NCBI GenBank assembly: GCA_022376925.1
Contig: JAIOJX010000032.1
Coordinates: forward strand, 203,480,939 to 203,544,938
Reading direction: 5' to 3'
Length of the DNA: 64,000 bases
Source of the DNA: Tragulus kanchil
Taxonomy: Eukaryota > Chordata > Mammalia > Artiodactyla > Tragulidae
Shown: one piece after another, positions 22,431 to 34,044 of the stretch
Layout of the letters: every line of letters begins with the position of its first letter
Numbering within the stretch: the stretch's first letter is position 1
The notes under the pieces: model-generated
Database searches by the model: none
Told to the model about the DNA's origin: nothing
The model's input: only the letters and a program-made list of their open reading frames with translations
Made by a program: the position numbers and the translations under genes

Positions 22431-22613
22431 GCCAGGCCCTGAGGGCCTGCTGCCCCGGGGTGGGAGCAGGGCTGGTCGGGTGGTGGAGCTCAGGGCTGGG
22501 AAAGGAGTCTCTTCCTTCAAGGAGGCAAAAGATCCAGGAGGCCGATCTGACCAAGGGCCCAGTTAAAGCGACACGCACTCTCCTCCCTCTAGACGACTAC
22601 AGGTCTTCACGCC

Positions 22614-22760
22614 TCACAGTGCATCAGAATCACCTGGGGCACCACACTGAAAATGCAGGTTCCCAGGCAGGTCTAAGGTGGAGGCCAGGCATCAGCATTT
22701 CGGACGCCTTCCCAGGTGGATCTGCAGAGCTGGTCCGTGAACTGTGCTTTTAGAAACACC
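22614..22760 (+). repeat. hAT relic (MER5/MER20-like)
   Basis: 'tgcatcagaatcacctggggcacc...aaaatgcaggttcccaggc...ggcatcagcattt...ctggtccgtgaactgtgctttta' matches the MER5A/MER20 type. Confidence 0.6.
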
Positions 22761-23183
22761 GATCTGATTCTAGGGACAGTATCACCTTGGAGCAAGGGGC
22801 ACATTTCACATCTCCATCAGTCTGAAAACACGTCTGGCAGCTGCTGCCAAAGGAAAGAGTAGAGGGGTGGGGAGGGTGAACTGATGCCTTCCATAGGAGC
22901 TCTCCAAAGTGGGGCAAAGGCAGCCCTGCATCTAGGGAGGAAGCTGCACCCGAACTGGCCTTGCAGTCAAGCCCTTGTGCCTGGTGTTGGTGCTGACAGA
23001 TACAAGCGCGGCCATCTCCTTTGGCCAGGGGTCACAAGCAAAATGGGCATGAAGCCAGAGGAAGAGGCAGGGGCTGGGGGCACCTCCAGGTAGCATGGTA
23101 AGGGAAGGCAGGTTCAGTACTATCAGATCTTTGCAAAAAGCAGAGGTCTGCTTGTTTTTCCTGTGATAGTCCTGATTTTAAAA
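22761..23183. other. Unannotated interval
   Basis: No gene or repeat recognised. Confidence 0.5.
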
Positions 23184-23195
23184 GATTGACTGCTA

Positions 23196-23386
23196 GGGAC
23201 TTCCATGGTGGTCCAGTGGCTAAGATTCTGAGCTCCCAAATGCAGGGGGCCTGAGTTCAATCCCTGGTCAGGGAACTAGATCCCACATGCTGCAGCTAAG
23301 AGCCCACATGCCACAACTAAAGACCCTGCGTGCTGCAACTAATACCCGGTGCAGTCAAATAAATTAATTAAAAAATATATATTTTT
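23196..23386 (+). mobile_element. CHR-2-type SINE
   Basis: Sense: 'ggacttccatggtggtccagtggctaagattctg...gttcaatccctggtcagggaactagatcccacatgctgc'. Imperfect target-site duplication attgactgcta / attgattgcta (about 23185-23195 and 23388-23398). D8 starts inside this SINE. Confidence 0.87.
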
Positions 23387-23489
23387 AATTGATTGCTAAT
23401 GCATAAGTGTCAATAAAGTCATTTTAGCCAAAATACTATGAGTGCCGACTTCAGCCTGTGAGCTGATAGTTGCCATGGGGTTCTTGAAC

Positions 23490-23590
23490 AGTAGAGTTCT
23501 GGGAAGGTGATTGCTTAAAATGCATATTCTTAGGTGCCCCCTGCCCAGACTCGAATCTCACAGGTCAGGGCTTGGGAACTTATTGGTAAG
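23490..23590 (+). repeat. hAT relic (MER5-like)
   Basis: 'gattgcttaaaatgcatattcttaggtgccccctgcccagactcgaatctcacaggtcaggg' follows the MER5A layout. The D8 copy is at 24553-24653. Confidence 0.5.
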
Positions 23591-23984
23591 ATCCGTGGAA
23601 CCCTCAGATGCAGGTGGGCCATGCCAGGCAGCCACCTCTGAGGAACCCTGGTTTGCAAGTGTTGTTTAGCCTCTAGAGTCTAAGACAACAACTTTACCAG
23701 CCCACCAAGAGGAGAGCAGAGGGAAAAACTGACGTCCTTGCTGCACTGAGACCAGTGCTCCTGTTATGCTGAGTTATGGGAAACGCTTCAAGGCCCTGGT
23801 GTTGCTGTGGCGCAGTCACTGCCCCTCACTGAGGAGACCCCAGTGTGGGGTCAGAACCCGGCTGCAGCCCCCGGGCAGGAGGAGGAGCCACCAGATCACT
23901 GGATATACTCCAGACAGGAATGGACACTTCCCTGCCTTCCCCATACAGTCTTTCCCGAAGATGAAATGAGAAAGCCCCGGGTTT

Positions 23985-24115
23985 AAGCTGCATTTTCTCT
24001 TACCTCTAAAATGGGCACAGGTGTAGTGCCCACCTCACTGAGCTGAGATGACTGAGATACAGAAAGCATTGCATACGTTGCCTGAAACCTGGTAAGGGCT
24101 TCATAAATGAGAGCT
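23985..24115 (+). repeat. MIR relic
   Basis: 'cttacctctaaaatgggcacaggtgtagtgcccacctcactgagctgagatgactgagatac' and 'cctggtaagggcttcataaatgagagct'. The D8 copy is at 25047-25177. Confidence 0.65.
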
Positions 24116-24116
24116 A

Positions 24117-24329
24117 TTGTTGTTGTTCTATCTTTAAGTCATATCTTGACTCTTTATGACACAATGGACTACAGCATGTGAAGCTCCCCTGTCCTTCACG
24201 ATCTCCCAGAGTTTGCTCAGATTCATGTTCATTGAGTCAATGATGCTATCCAACTATTCTCTGTCACCCTCTTCTCCTTCTGCCCTCAATCCTTCCCAGC
24301 ATCAGGGTCTTTTCCAATGAGTCATCTCT
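24117..24329 (-). mobile_element. BovB fragment cut by the D8 junction
   Basis: First 213 bp of the BovB seen complete at 25179-25857. It stops abruptly where the SINE fragment of the right unit begins. Confidence 0.88.
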
Positions 24330-24330
24330 G

Positions 24331-24449
24331 GTCAGGAACTAGATCCCACATGCTGCAGCTAAGAGCCCACATGCCACAACTAAAGACCCTGCGTGCTGCA
24401 ACTAATACCCGGTGCAGTCAAATAAATTAATTAAAAAATATATATTTTT
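24331..24449 (+). mobile_element. CHR-2 SINE 3' part (D8 copy)
   Basis: Headless copy of 23270-23386 created by D8. Confidence 0.87.
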
Positions 24450-25178
24450 AATTGATTGCTAATGCATAAGTGTCAATAAAGTCATTTTAGCCAAAATACT
24501 ATGAGTGCCGACTTCAGCCTGTGAGCTGATAGTTGCCATGGGGTTCTTGAACAGTAGAGTTCTGGGAAGGTGATTGCTTAAAATGCATATTCTTAGGTGC
24601 CCCCTGCCCAGACTCGAATCTCACAGGTCAGGGCTTGGGAACTTATTGGTAAGATCCGTGGAACCCTCAGATGCAGGTGGGCCATGCCAGGCAGCCACCT
24701 CTGAGGAACCCTGGTTTGCAAGTGTTGTTTAGCCTCTAGAGTCTAAGACAACAACTTTACCAGCCCACCAAGAGGAGAGCAGAGGGAAAAACTGACGTCC
24801 TTGCTGCACTGAGACCAGTGCTCCTGTTATGCTGAGTTATGGGAAACGCTTCAAGGCCCTGGTGTTGCTGTGGCGCAGTCACTGCCCCTCACTGAGGAGA
24901 CCCCAGTGTGGGGTCAGAACCCGGCTGCAGCCCCGGTCAGGAGGAGGAGCCACCAGTTCACTGGATATACTCCAGACAGGAATGGACACTTCCCTGCCTT
25001 CCCCATACAGTCTTTCCCGAAGATGAAATGAGAAAGCCCCGGGTTTAAGCTGCATTTTCTCTTACCTCTAAAATGGGCACAGGTGTAGTGCCCACCTCAC
25101 TGAGCTGAGATGACTGAGATACAGAAAGCATTGCATACGTTGCCTGAAACCTGGTAAGGGCTTCATAAATGAGAGCTA

Positions 25179-25857
25179 TTGTTGTTGTTCTATCTTTAAG
25201 TCATATCTTGACTCTTTATGACACAATGGACTACAGCATGTGAAGCTCCCCTGTCCTTCACGATCTCCCAGAGTTTGCTCAGATTCATGTTCATTGAGTC
25301 AATGATGCTATCCAACTATTCTCTGTCACCCTCTTCTCCTTCTGCCCTCAATCCTTCCCAGCATCAGGGTCTTTTCCAATGAGTCATCTCTGCATCAGGT
25401 GGTCAAAGTACTGGAGCTTCAATGTTAGCATCAGTCCTTCCACTGAATATTCAAGGCTGAATTCCTTTTAGGATTGACTGGTTTGAGCTCCTTGAAGTCC
25501 AAAGAACTCTCAAGAGTCTTCTCTATCACCATAGTTTGAAAGCATCAGTTCTTCAGCACTCAGGCTTCTTTTTGGTTCAGCTCTCACATCTGTACATGAC
25601 TACTGGCAAAACCATATTTTTGACTATACAGACCTCTGTCAGCAAAGTGATGCCTCTGGATTTTAATACACTGTCTAGGTTTGTCATAGCTTTCCTTCCA
25701 AGGAGCAAGGATCTTTTAATTTCATGATTGCAGTCACTGTCGGCAATAATTTTGGAGCCCACGCAAATAACGTCTGTCACGGCTTCCACTTTTTCCCCTT
25801 CTGTTTGCCATGAAGTGATGGGACTGGATGCCATGATCTTAGTTTTCTTTAAATAAA
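25179..25857 (-). mobile_element. BovB (RTE) LINE 3' end with reverse-transcriptase C-terminal remnant
   Basis: On the minus strand an open frame at 25577-25897 reads through the C-terminal part of the BovB ORF2 protein. Its motif GRKAMTNLDSVLKSRGITL and the following 'VVMYRCES' are hallmarks of this family. Downstream (25179-25560) the frame is broken by mutations. The catalytic YxDD region and the endonuclease domain are absent, so the element is a 5'-truncated, non-functional copy. Confidence 0.9.
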
Positions 25858-25987
25858 TGATAGCCATGACTGGATGTAAACATGAGCTAGTATACATGCT
25901 AACAGGAACACAGCAGGGACTTAGCTCTTAGTCTTCACCAGGGACAAGGCTGTCTCAAGGAATATCACCTGACACCGTTCCTAGCCA

Positions 25988-26186
25988 CAGAGCTGGCCAG
26001 AGTCTCATCTGCAGTTAAGCCCCCGATCTGAAGGAAAGCACAGGTATCTGGGGCTCACTTTTGACTTTCCAATGGGAGTGCAAGTCTGCTGAGCCCAGAG
26101 TAAGGGAGGACACAGGGAACCTTGACGACCCAAGACTGATGAGAGAAGACAGGACCCCAGAGAAAGCAGGCTGTGCCATTTCCTGC
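25988..26186 (+). repeat. Long imperfect inverted repeat, left arm
   Basis: The reverse complement of this arm is found at 26758-26985. The core of about 160 bp (26024-26186) shows five differences by eye, all transitions. The outer part 'cagagctggccagagtctcatctgcagtt' also matches. No mobile-element family recognised. Confidence 0.9.
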
Positions 26187-26757
26187 ACAGAGTGTTCACC
26201 AGTGTGTTAAACGCATCATCAAGAGGCCAATCGGGGACTCCCACTCTGGTTTTCCCTCTGGAGCTGATTAGGCCCGGCCCCTCCCTTTCCCACACAGACT
26301 GGCCTAGCTTTTGAAGCCAGGCCTCCCTGGTTGCTGCCAGTGTCTTCCCCTTATGGCCTCACACCCACTCCCCCAGGCTCCCTTGGTCCTGGACTAGCCG
26401 CCCCAGGGAACTTGTGTTCCCGCTGCCATCTCTTACCTGGTGGGTAGTTGGAATGAGTAGAAGAGCTGCCTGTCTTTTCAGGGGCTTGATGAGAATCTGG
26501 CAGGAAGAACTGAGGGGTGAGCCAGTGCTGGAGGGCAGCAGGGTCCCTCAGAGCAGGCAGGATGGAAAGAGGTCAGCTCCTTCTTTCTATGAAATATGAT
26601 ATATATATAAGTATACTTTCATGAATATATATAAGTAAAGATCATATTTTTAAAATGGGATTTGTGCATTTTTAAAGAGAAAACATTTTTTTAAAGATCT
26701 GGGGTCAGAAGTTCCTATATCCCTGCTCATCCCCCAGGTCAGAGGATTTATTGCAAA
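26187..26757. other. Spacer of the inverted repeat
   Basis: 571 bp with no recognised gene. It includes an AT-rich microsatellite-like patch (26589-26660) with repeated atatatataagta. Confidence 0.7.
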
Positions 26758-26985
26758 GCAGGAGATGGCATAGCCTGCTTTCTCTGGGGTCCTGTCTTCT
26801 CTCATCAGTCTTGGGTCGTCAAGGTTCCCTGTGTCCTCCCTTACTCTGGGCTTAGCAGACTTGCACTCCCATTAGAAAGTCAAAAGTGAGCCCCAGACAC
26901 CTGTGCTTTCCTTCAGATCGCTGGCTTTTCTTGGTATGGAAGCTCATCGAGGATTAAACTGCAGATGAGACTCTGGCCAGCTCTG
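26758..26985 (-). repeat. Long imperfect inverted repeat, right arm
   Basis: Reverse-complement partner of 25988-26186. It carries about 30-40 bp not in the left arm (about 26925-26957, around 'tttcttggtatggaagctc'). Confidence 0.9.
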
Positions 26986-27248
26986 GAATCTGAGCAGAGC
27001 CCTCGTCTGAGGGGCAGGGGCTGAAGTGCCCTGCAGGGCCTCTCTGCTTCCAGACCTGGGTCTCGGGGCGGCCAGGCTGCCGGGCACCATGGCACAGGGG
27101 ACATGGCCAAAACCAGGGCAATGCCGCAAGACACTCGGAAACCTGGCTGTCTCTGCTTCCTGAGGTGGTGAGGGGCGACAGGGGGAATTGTGATCATTGA
27201 GGCACAACTTACAGACAAAAAAATCATCCTTTCAAAAGTAACAGTTTG

Positions 27249-27605
27249 GGCTTCCCTGGTGGTCCAGTGTGTAAGGACACTGCCTTGCAGTGCAAGGGGT
27301 GCCGGTTCGATCCCTGGCCTGGGAAGATCCCACGTGCTGCAGAGCGGCTGGACAGATGTGTCCAACTACTGAGCTGGAGCTCTGGGGCGCATGTGCCCGG
27401 AGCCAGTGCTCTGCGACAACAGAGGCCACTGCAGTGGGAGGCCCACACGGGCCAAAGAACAAAGATGGATGAAAACAGACAAATGAAAGACCAATGGAAG
27501 GGGCCCGCCTGTCCCACTCCATTCCCACCCCCAACTCCCCCCAAAAATACTTAAAAACAAATAAAAGTAAAGGCTATGTCTTTAAAAAAAAAAAGAAAAA
27601 TAAAT
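27249..27605 (+). mobile_element. CHR-2-type SINE with clean target-site duplication
   Basis: 'gcttccctggtggtccagtgtg...gccggttcgatccctggcctgggaagatcccacgtgctgc', with a long A-rich tail. The 15-bp duplication AAAAGTAACAGTTTG lies at 27234-27248 and 27606-27620. It keeps many CpGs, which suggests a fairly young copy. Confidence 0.92.
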
Positions 27606-27620
27606 AAAAGTAACAGTTTG

Positions 27621-28371
27621 ATAAACAGACATATGACCAATTTCACAATCAAATTATGGAACATTTCCATCACCCTGAAAATCTCCCTCTCACTTCTAGG
27701 TAGGATTGCCACCCTGCCCCGCCTCACCTAGGTTTTGGCTTTATTTTTGTTGTTGTGATTGTTGCTTTTTGCTCTTTGCTTAGCTTCCCTTACCTTGCTC
27801 TCTCCTCCAGCCACACCCGGGGAAGTGGCCTTCTTGTTCAGTCTTTGTTTCTCTTTGTCCTGAAGACTCCGTGAGCACCCTGGAGGGCGTGTGCCTCAGG
27901 GGCAGTGGAGCATGCCCGCTGGGCTTCCGTCAGAGCAAGCTGTTCCTTCACATAGCCCCCAGCAGCCTTCCCTCTGCCAGGGGTGGGGGCTGCGGGGAGC
28001 TTGTCCCCCTGACCTCTGTGTGCACAGGGGCTTGGCTTCCAGGCCCCTGCCCCAGAGAGGTCTGGGGCACAGTCACCTAAATGCCATCTCTTCTCCCACC
28101 TTCAGCAAGGACCACCTCCATAGACCCCAGTGGACAACAAGCAAGCCTCTGTTGGGCACACCCTGTCTCCTGTTAGGCCTGGTTGCCCTGTTTTCTGCCC
28201 ATAAAGGCAGCAGCTCTTCAGGCCTGACCTCAGCAAAAAAAAAATAATAATAAAAAAAACCAGCTATATTTTCCTCCTGCTGAGAAGACACCAGATTCTT
28301 TTGCCAAACGGCCACTGGGGGATCTCAGTTCCTTCTCAGGTCCCTTCATCTGGAGTAGGTTCTAAGTCAGC
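27621..28371. other. Unannotated interval
   Basis: Open frames at 27871-28247 show no domain. There is an A-rich patch at 28234-28258. No gene supported. Confidence 0.5.
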
Positions 28372-30535
28372 ACTTGGATAGCTCTGGCAAACCTCCCCCC
28401 ATTCCTCTTCAGGAATCCCAAACCCCCCCCACCCCCCCAGCCAGGCCACGGGGGTCTGGGAGGCATCTGGATTTGGGAGAAGCCGTGGCCCACTCCCCTA
28501 ACCAGCTGCCTCCTCTTGGCCCTGCCGGTAGTCTTGGCTGGACCACCAACCACTGCTAGCTAGACCGCTCTTTGGGTCCTGCAGGAAGCAGGCACCAAGA
28601 CTGAAAAATAAAGAGGAGAGGAAGCATGTGCAATGGGAAGAGACTCCAGGTGGTGATGAAGGTCTGACAGCCGTGAAGTAAGAGGAGAGGGGGAGGCCTG
28701 GATAACGAGGGTCTCAGACCCCAGTGCAGCTCTGACAAAGCTCACGCCAGCCCAGGTGTGAAGACTGTGCTAGAGGAGCCCCATGCCGCCTGGGCCAGCA
28801 AGCTCCATCCCATACCAGGTTCACCAGCGGGCTAGCCGCTGCCGAAATGCAGAGTTGGCCTGGAGGCAGGTCCTGAAGCCACGTCACTCTGTGCAGATTC
28901 TGAAGGGTGAGCTGGAGGTGGAGTCAGAGCTGTCCCTCCTCCTGAGTGTGGCCGTGAGCCCCTGGCGGCCAGTGGGTGGGCTGTTCTTTCCTGCCCCTGG
29001 AGGCCTGGGAGCCAGACACCTCCTCTGCAGCCTCAGCCGCCTCTTTCTCCATCACACCTCCACAGCATGCCTGAGGCACTAGGGCGGCCACAGGAAGAAG
29101 GCAAAGCCGCTACCTTCCTTCTGACTACTAGGCTGTCCCCTCAGCCTGAGCAGCTACCGTCAGCTCCATCGAAGAGTTTAAACAATTCAATGGAGGGCAA
29201 ACAACTGAGGGTCCAGTTATTGGCCCTGGAAACATCCTGGGACTCTGCTCCAACTCTCGTCAGACCCACGCAGGACACAGGGTTAGGTTTCCTGACTGGA
29301 AGGGAATGACTCCAGAGTAGCACACGGGATCTTCTCCAGAGCTCATGAGGTTTCAGTTTGTCCATCAGGCAGGGGAGCCTGCTTACTGACAAAGGACACT
29401 GGCCCAAGTCACAACTCCAGGTCCAGTACCTACCACCTTGGATAAGGGTCCTGAAGGAACTTGGATAGCTCTGGCAAACCTCCCCCATTCCTCTTCAGGA
29501 ATCCCAAACCCCCACCCCCAGCCAGGCCACGGGGGTCTGGGAGGCATCTGGATTTGGGAGAAGCCGTGGCCCACTCCCCTAACCAGCTGCCTCCTCTTGG
29601 CCCTGCCGGTAGTCTTGGCTGGACCACCAACCACTGCTAGCTAGACCGCTCTTTGGGTCCTGCAGGAAGCAGGCACCAAGACTGAAAAATAAAGAGGAGA
29701 GGAAGCATGTGCAATGGGAAGAGACTCCAGGTGGTGATGAAGGTCTGACAGCCGTGAAGTAAGAGGAGAGGGGGAGGCCTGGATAACGAGGGTCTCAGAC
29801 CCCAGTGCAGCTCTGACAAAGCTCACGCCAGCCCAGGTGTGAAGACTGTGCTAGAGGAGCCCCATGCCGCCTGGGCCAGCAAGCTCCATCCCATACCAGG
29901 TTCACCAGCGGGCTAGCCGCTGCCGAAATGCAGAGTTGGCCTGGAGGCAGGTCCTGAAGCCACGTCACTCTGTGCAGATTCTGAAGGGTGAGCTGGAGGT
30001 GGAGTCAGAGCTGTCCCTCCTCCTGAGTGTGGCCGTGAGCCCCTGGCGGCCAGTGGGTGGGCTGTTCTTTCCTGCCCCTGGAGGCCTGGGAGCCAGACAC
30101 CTCCTCTGCAGCCTCAGCCGCCTCTTTCTCCATCACACCTCCACAGCATGCCTGAGGCACTAGGGCGGCCACAGGAAGAAGGCAAAGCCGCTACCTTCCT
30201 TCTGACTACTAGGCTGTCCCCTCAGCCTGAGCAGCTACCGTCAGCTCCATCGAAGAGTTTAAACAATTCAATGGAGGGCAAACAACTGAGGGTCCAGTTA
30301 TTGGCCCTGGAAACATCCTGGGACTCTGCTCCAACTCTCGTCAGACCCACGCAGGACACAGGGTTAGGTTTCCTGACTGGAAGGGAATGACTCCAGAGTA
30401 GCACACGGGATCTTCTCCAGAGCTCATGAGGTTTCAGTTTGTCCATCAGGCAGGGGAGCCTGCTTACTGACAAAGGACACTGGCCCGCAAGTCACAACTC
30501 CAGGTCCAGTACCTACCACCTTGGATAAGGGTCCT
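28372..30535. repeat. Tandem duplication D9 (left 28372-29452, right 29459-30535)
   Basis: Offset 1087 at the start, 1081 after differences in C-runs (aacccccccccacccccccag against aacccccacccccag near 28420/29506), then 1083 (ggcccaag/ggcccgcaag). The length differences are mostly homopolymer-type and lie near the ends of the units. The content is otherwise unannotated; paired open frames in both halves have no known product. Confidence 0.95.
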
Positions 30536-30766
30536 CAGGGAACAGGACACTCACTGGCAAAATGAGAAAACCAGGCAGGGTCTCACACCCGGTGCCTGCA
30601 GTGACTGGACAGAAATGTAAGCGAGGGTGGGGTGGGGCAGGCTCCCCGTCCCTACTCAATGGAGCTCTGGTGTCTCTGCGCATATCAGTCCCTACCCCAG
30701 GGGACCACAGAGTGGGCAGATCTCCCAATTTCCTAAGAGAAGCTGAAAATCTGGGTTCATTATGAG
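30536..30766. other. Unannotated interval
   Basis: No feature recognised. Confidence 0.5.
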
Positions 30767-30780
30767 ACCTTTCCATTTTA

Positions 30781-31107
30781 TTTATTTATTTATTTTTTGT
30801 TTATTAATCTTTTTTGGAGGGGTGGGGTGGGGAGAGAGGGGGATGGGTGGGCCACTTCTATTGGTCTTTCATTTCTCTACTTTCATCCGTCTTTGTTCTT
30901 TGGCTCCTGTGGGCCTCCCGTCGCGGTGGCCTCTGTTGTCGCTGAGCGCTGACTCTGGATGCACGCGCGCCAGAGCTCCGGCTCTGTAATTGGGCACATG
31001 GGTCCAGCCGCTCCGTGGCACGTGGGATCTTCCCAGGCCAGGGATCCAACCGGCGCCCCTTGTACTGCAAGGCGGTGTCCTTACCCACTGGACCACAAGG
31101 GGAAGCC
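30781..31107 (-). mobile_element. CHR-2-type SINE with clean target-site duplication
   Basis: Antisense copy of the same subfamily as 27249-27605: 'tgggatcttcccaggccagggatcc...ccactggaccacaaggggaagcc'. The 14-bp duplication ACCTTTCCATTTTA lies at 30767-30780 and 31108-31121. The minus-strand tail is TTTA-rich. Confidence 0.93.
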
Positions 31108-31185
31108 ACCTTTCCATTTTAAATGTTGATAATTAACTGAACAATTCACAAAATCTTGTTAGCCAAATCAAACTTGTCCTGTAGG

Positions 31186-31552
31186 GGCTTCCTTGGTAGC
31201 TCAGTTGTAAAGAGTTCACCTGCCAGTGCAGGAGACACGGGTTCGATCCCTGATCCGGGAAGATTCTACATGCTGTGGATCAACTAAACACATGAGCCAC
31301 AACTATAGAGCCTATTGTGGCTACAGCCTCGGAGCCGCAACTATTGAGCCCATGTGCCACAACTGCTCAAGCCCGTGTACCCTAGAGCATGTGAGTTTTA
31401 CAAGAAGAGAAGTCACTGTAACAAAAAGCCTGTTCACCTCAACTAGAGCAGCCCGCACTCCCAGCAACTAGAGAAGAGCCTGCAGCAGCAGTGAAAACCC
31501 AGAATAGCCATAAATAAATTTTATCTCTATCTATCTATCCATCCATCTATCT
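31186..31552 (+). mobile_element. CHR-type SINE with clean target-site duplication
   Basis: 'ggcttccttggtagctcagttg...cgggttcgatccctgatccgggaagattctacatgctg'. The tail is a (TATC)n run. The 16-bp duplication AAACTTGTCCTGTAGG lies at 31170-31185 and 31553-31568. Confidence 0.93.
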
Positions 31553-31603
31553 AAACTTGTCCTGTAGGTCAAAGTCAGCCCATGGGATAGACACCCCTGA
31601 AAG

Positions 31604-33957
31604 TGACGAAGGGCTGTGACTTGCCTTTTGGGGAGAGGGCACCGCCTGTCCAACCAGTGCATCAGAGCTCATCTCCACTGAGAGCCTGCTTCATGCCGGA
31701 TGTGGTACGTGGTTAAAGCATCCAGTAACGCTTTGAGACAGGAATTGTTATCTATAGATGAGAACACCGAGGCACCTTGCAGGCAGGGAGGGAACCCGCC
31801 TGAGGCCCTGCAGCTGCGATAGGGCAGCACAGGGTCTTGAACCTGGCATTGTCTTTATTCTCAGCCTCCGTGCCCTCCCGACTTCCTCCCTGTGGGTTGA
31901 TCTCCGACTCCTTAGGGACACTGGCGCTGAGCAGCCCGAGGAGCACCCCAGACTGGTATTAGGAGGGTGCCCCATCCCTGTGTGCTTTCTCCATCCAGGG
32001 CTGTGGCTCCCCCGCCCCGCCCCTCCCAGTTCTGCGCGTGCATCACCTCCAGTCCGCTGGCAGGACGCGTGGCTGCCAGGTCTCGCCCACTGCAGCCCGA
32101 GCTCTGGAAGAGTCAGTCCTCTGCAGGACTCTCTGTGGTCTTCACCAGCCCCACCACAGCAGGTGTCCTCCTGTGGGGAGCCCTTCCCCCAAGCAGTGCT
32201 GTTTGCTGCAGCTGTGGCAGATGTTGCCGGGCGAGCTGGCCAGTCATCGTTCTGTGGGAGCCAGGAGCCTCTGCAGCCTGGGAATTCTGGGCTAATGCTC
32301 AGCCCTGGCACGGCCCCCTCTCTTCCTGACCCCTCCAGTCCCGGTCACCACAACAGATGCTGGGAACATATGCCGGGAATTAATGCACTCCGCCTGAGCC
32401 ACAAGAGGGGCAGCCTCTTCCCCTGGCTGCTCCCAGTACCCTTACTACTTTCTGATTTCTTCTTTGCCAAAGGAAAAATCAGGTTTTCCTCCGCAGCCTT
32501 GCTGCTAACCCTGCCCCACCAGGGCCTTTCTCATCATTATTCTGAGCCTGTCGTCAAAGGCATTTGATTCCTAGAGCCTCCTCCCCTTCCCCCCGTCCAA
32601 GATGTCTCCCTTCCCTCAAATCTCAAACAGGACTAAAGGCCAAGCAGACCTATTGGCTTCCCAATAGATTCTGTCCCAAACTGGCTGGAAATGATGAGCG
32701 TTTTGTTGTTTCCTTTTCTCAAGGGAAGTCTGTCATCTGCCTGCCCTTCCAGTCTTTCCTTCTATCTAAATCAGACCACTGACGAAGGGCTGTGACTTGC
32801 CTTTTGGGGAGAGGGCACCGCCTGTCCAACCAGTGCATCAGAGCTCATCTCCACTGAGAGCCTGCTTCATGCCGGATGTGGTACATGGTTAAAGCATCCA
32901 GTAACGCTTTGAGACAGGAATTGTTATCTATAGATGAGAACACCGAGGCACCTTGCAGGCAGGGAGGGAACCCGCCTGAGGCCCTGCAGCTGCGATAGGG
33001 CAGCACAGGGTCTTGAACCTGGCATTGTCTTTATTCTCAGCCTCCGTGCCCTCCCGACTTCCTCCCTGTGGGTTGATCTCCGACTCCTTAGGGACACTGG
33101 CGCTGAGCAGCCCGAGGAGCACCCCAGACTGGTATTAGGAGGGTGCCCCATCCCTGTGTGCTTTCTCCATCCAGGGCTGTGGCTCCCCCGCCCCGCCCCT
33201 CCCAGTTCTGCGCGTGCATCACCTCCAGTCCGCTGGCAGGACGCGTGGCTGCCAGGTCTCGCCCACTGCAGCCCGAGCTCTGGAAGAGTCAGTCCTCTGC
33301 AGGACTCTCTGTGGTCTTCACCAGCCCCACCACAGCAGGTGTCCTCCTGTGGGGAGCCCTTCCCCCAAGCAGTGCTGTTTGCTGCAGCTGTGGCAGATGT
33401 TGCCGGGCGAGCTGGCCAGTCATCGTTCTGTGGGAGCCAGGAGCCTCTGCAGCCTGGGAATTCTGGGCTAATGCTCAGCCCTGGCACGGCCCCCTCTCTT
33501 CCTGACCCCTCCAGTCCCGGTCACCACAACAGATGCTGGGAACATATGCCGGGAATTAATGCACTCCGCCTGAGCCACAAGAGGGGCAGCCTCTTCCCCT
33601 GGCTGCTCCCAGTACCCTTACTACTTTCTGATTTCTTCTTTGCCAAAGGAAAAATCAGGTTTTCCTCCGCAGCCTTGCTGCTAACCCTGCCCCACCAGGG
33701 CCTTTCTCATCATTATTCTGAGCCTGTCGTCAAAGGCATTTGATTCCTAGAGCCTCCTCCCCTTCCCCCCGTCCAAGATGTCTCCCTTCCCTCAAATCTC
33801 AAACAGGACTAAAGGCCAAGCAGACCTATTGGCTTCCCAATAGATTCTGTCCCAAACTGGCTGGAAATGATGAGCGTTTTTGTTGTTTCCTTTTCTCAAG
33901 GGAAGTCTGTCATCTGCCTGCCCTTCCAGTCTTTCCTTCTATCTAAATCAGACCACT
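31604..33957. repeat. Tandem duplication D10 (left 31604-32780, right 32780-33957)
   Basis: Offset 1176, nearly perfect. The only differences seen are one substitution (ggtacgtgg at about 31706, ggtacatgg at about 32882) and one extra T (gcgttttg/gcgtttttg). A 269-codon open frame in each half (31758 and 32934) looks non-coding: no domain, and equally open on the other strand. Confidence 0.96.
31680..31860 (-). repeat. MIR relic
   Basis: 'gagacaggaattgttatctatagatgagaacaccgaggcacc...cagggtcttgaacctggcattgtc' is antisense MIR. The D10 copy is at 32856-33036. Confidence 0.6.
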
Positions 33958-34044
33958 CTTGCTGTGATTGGTTTTCTGGATGGCCACAAGCAGCTGAACT
34001 TCAGGAACCGTGGCTCTTGTTATTTCTCACTGCCATTCTTTCGT

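Larger units (their letters stand above)
23264..25392. repeat. Tandem duplication D8 (left 23264-24330, right 24328-25392)
   Basis: Offset 1063, then 1062. The left unit starts in the middle of a CHR-2 SINE and ends in the middle of a BovB. The junction fuses BovB 'catctctg' to SINE 'gtcagg'. Differences include ccccgggcagg/ccccggtcagg and one substitution (cagatcactgg/cagttcactgg). Confidence 0.95.

Noticed and set aside
25577..25897. Functional reverse transcriptase gene
   Set aside because: Only the C-terminal remnant of BovB ORF2 is present; catalytic and endonuclease parts are absent and the frame is broken downstream.
27249..31552. tRNA genes suggested by box B-like 'ggttcgatccctgg' sequences
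   Set aside because: These are the tRNA-derived heads of SINEs, without a complete cloverleaf, and each is followed by a SINE body and tail.
31758..33743. 269-codon open frames at 31758-32567 and 32934-33743
   Set aside because: No recognisable domain, several overlapping frames on both strands, GC-rich sequence, and a MIR relic at the start. The second is just the D10 copy of the first.
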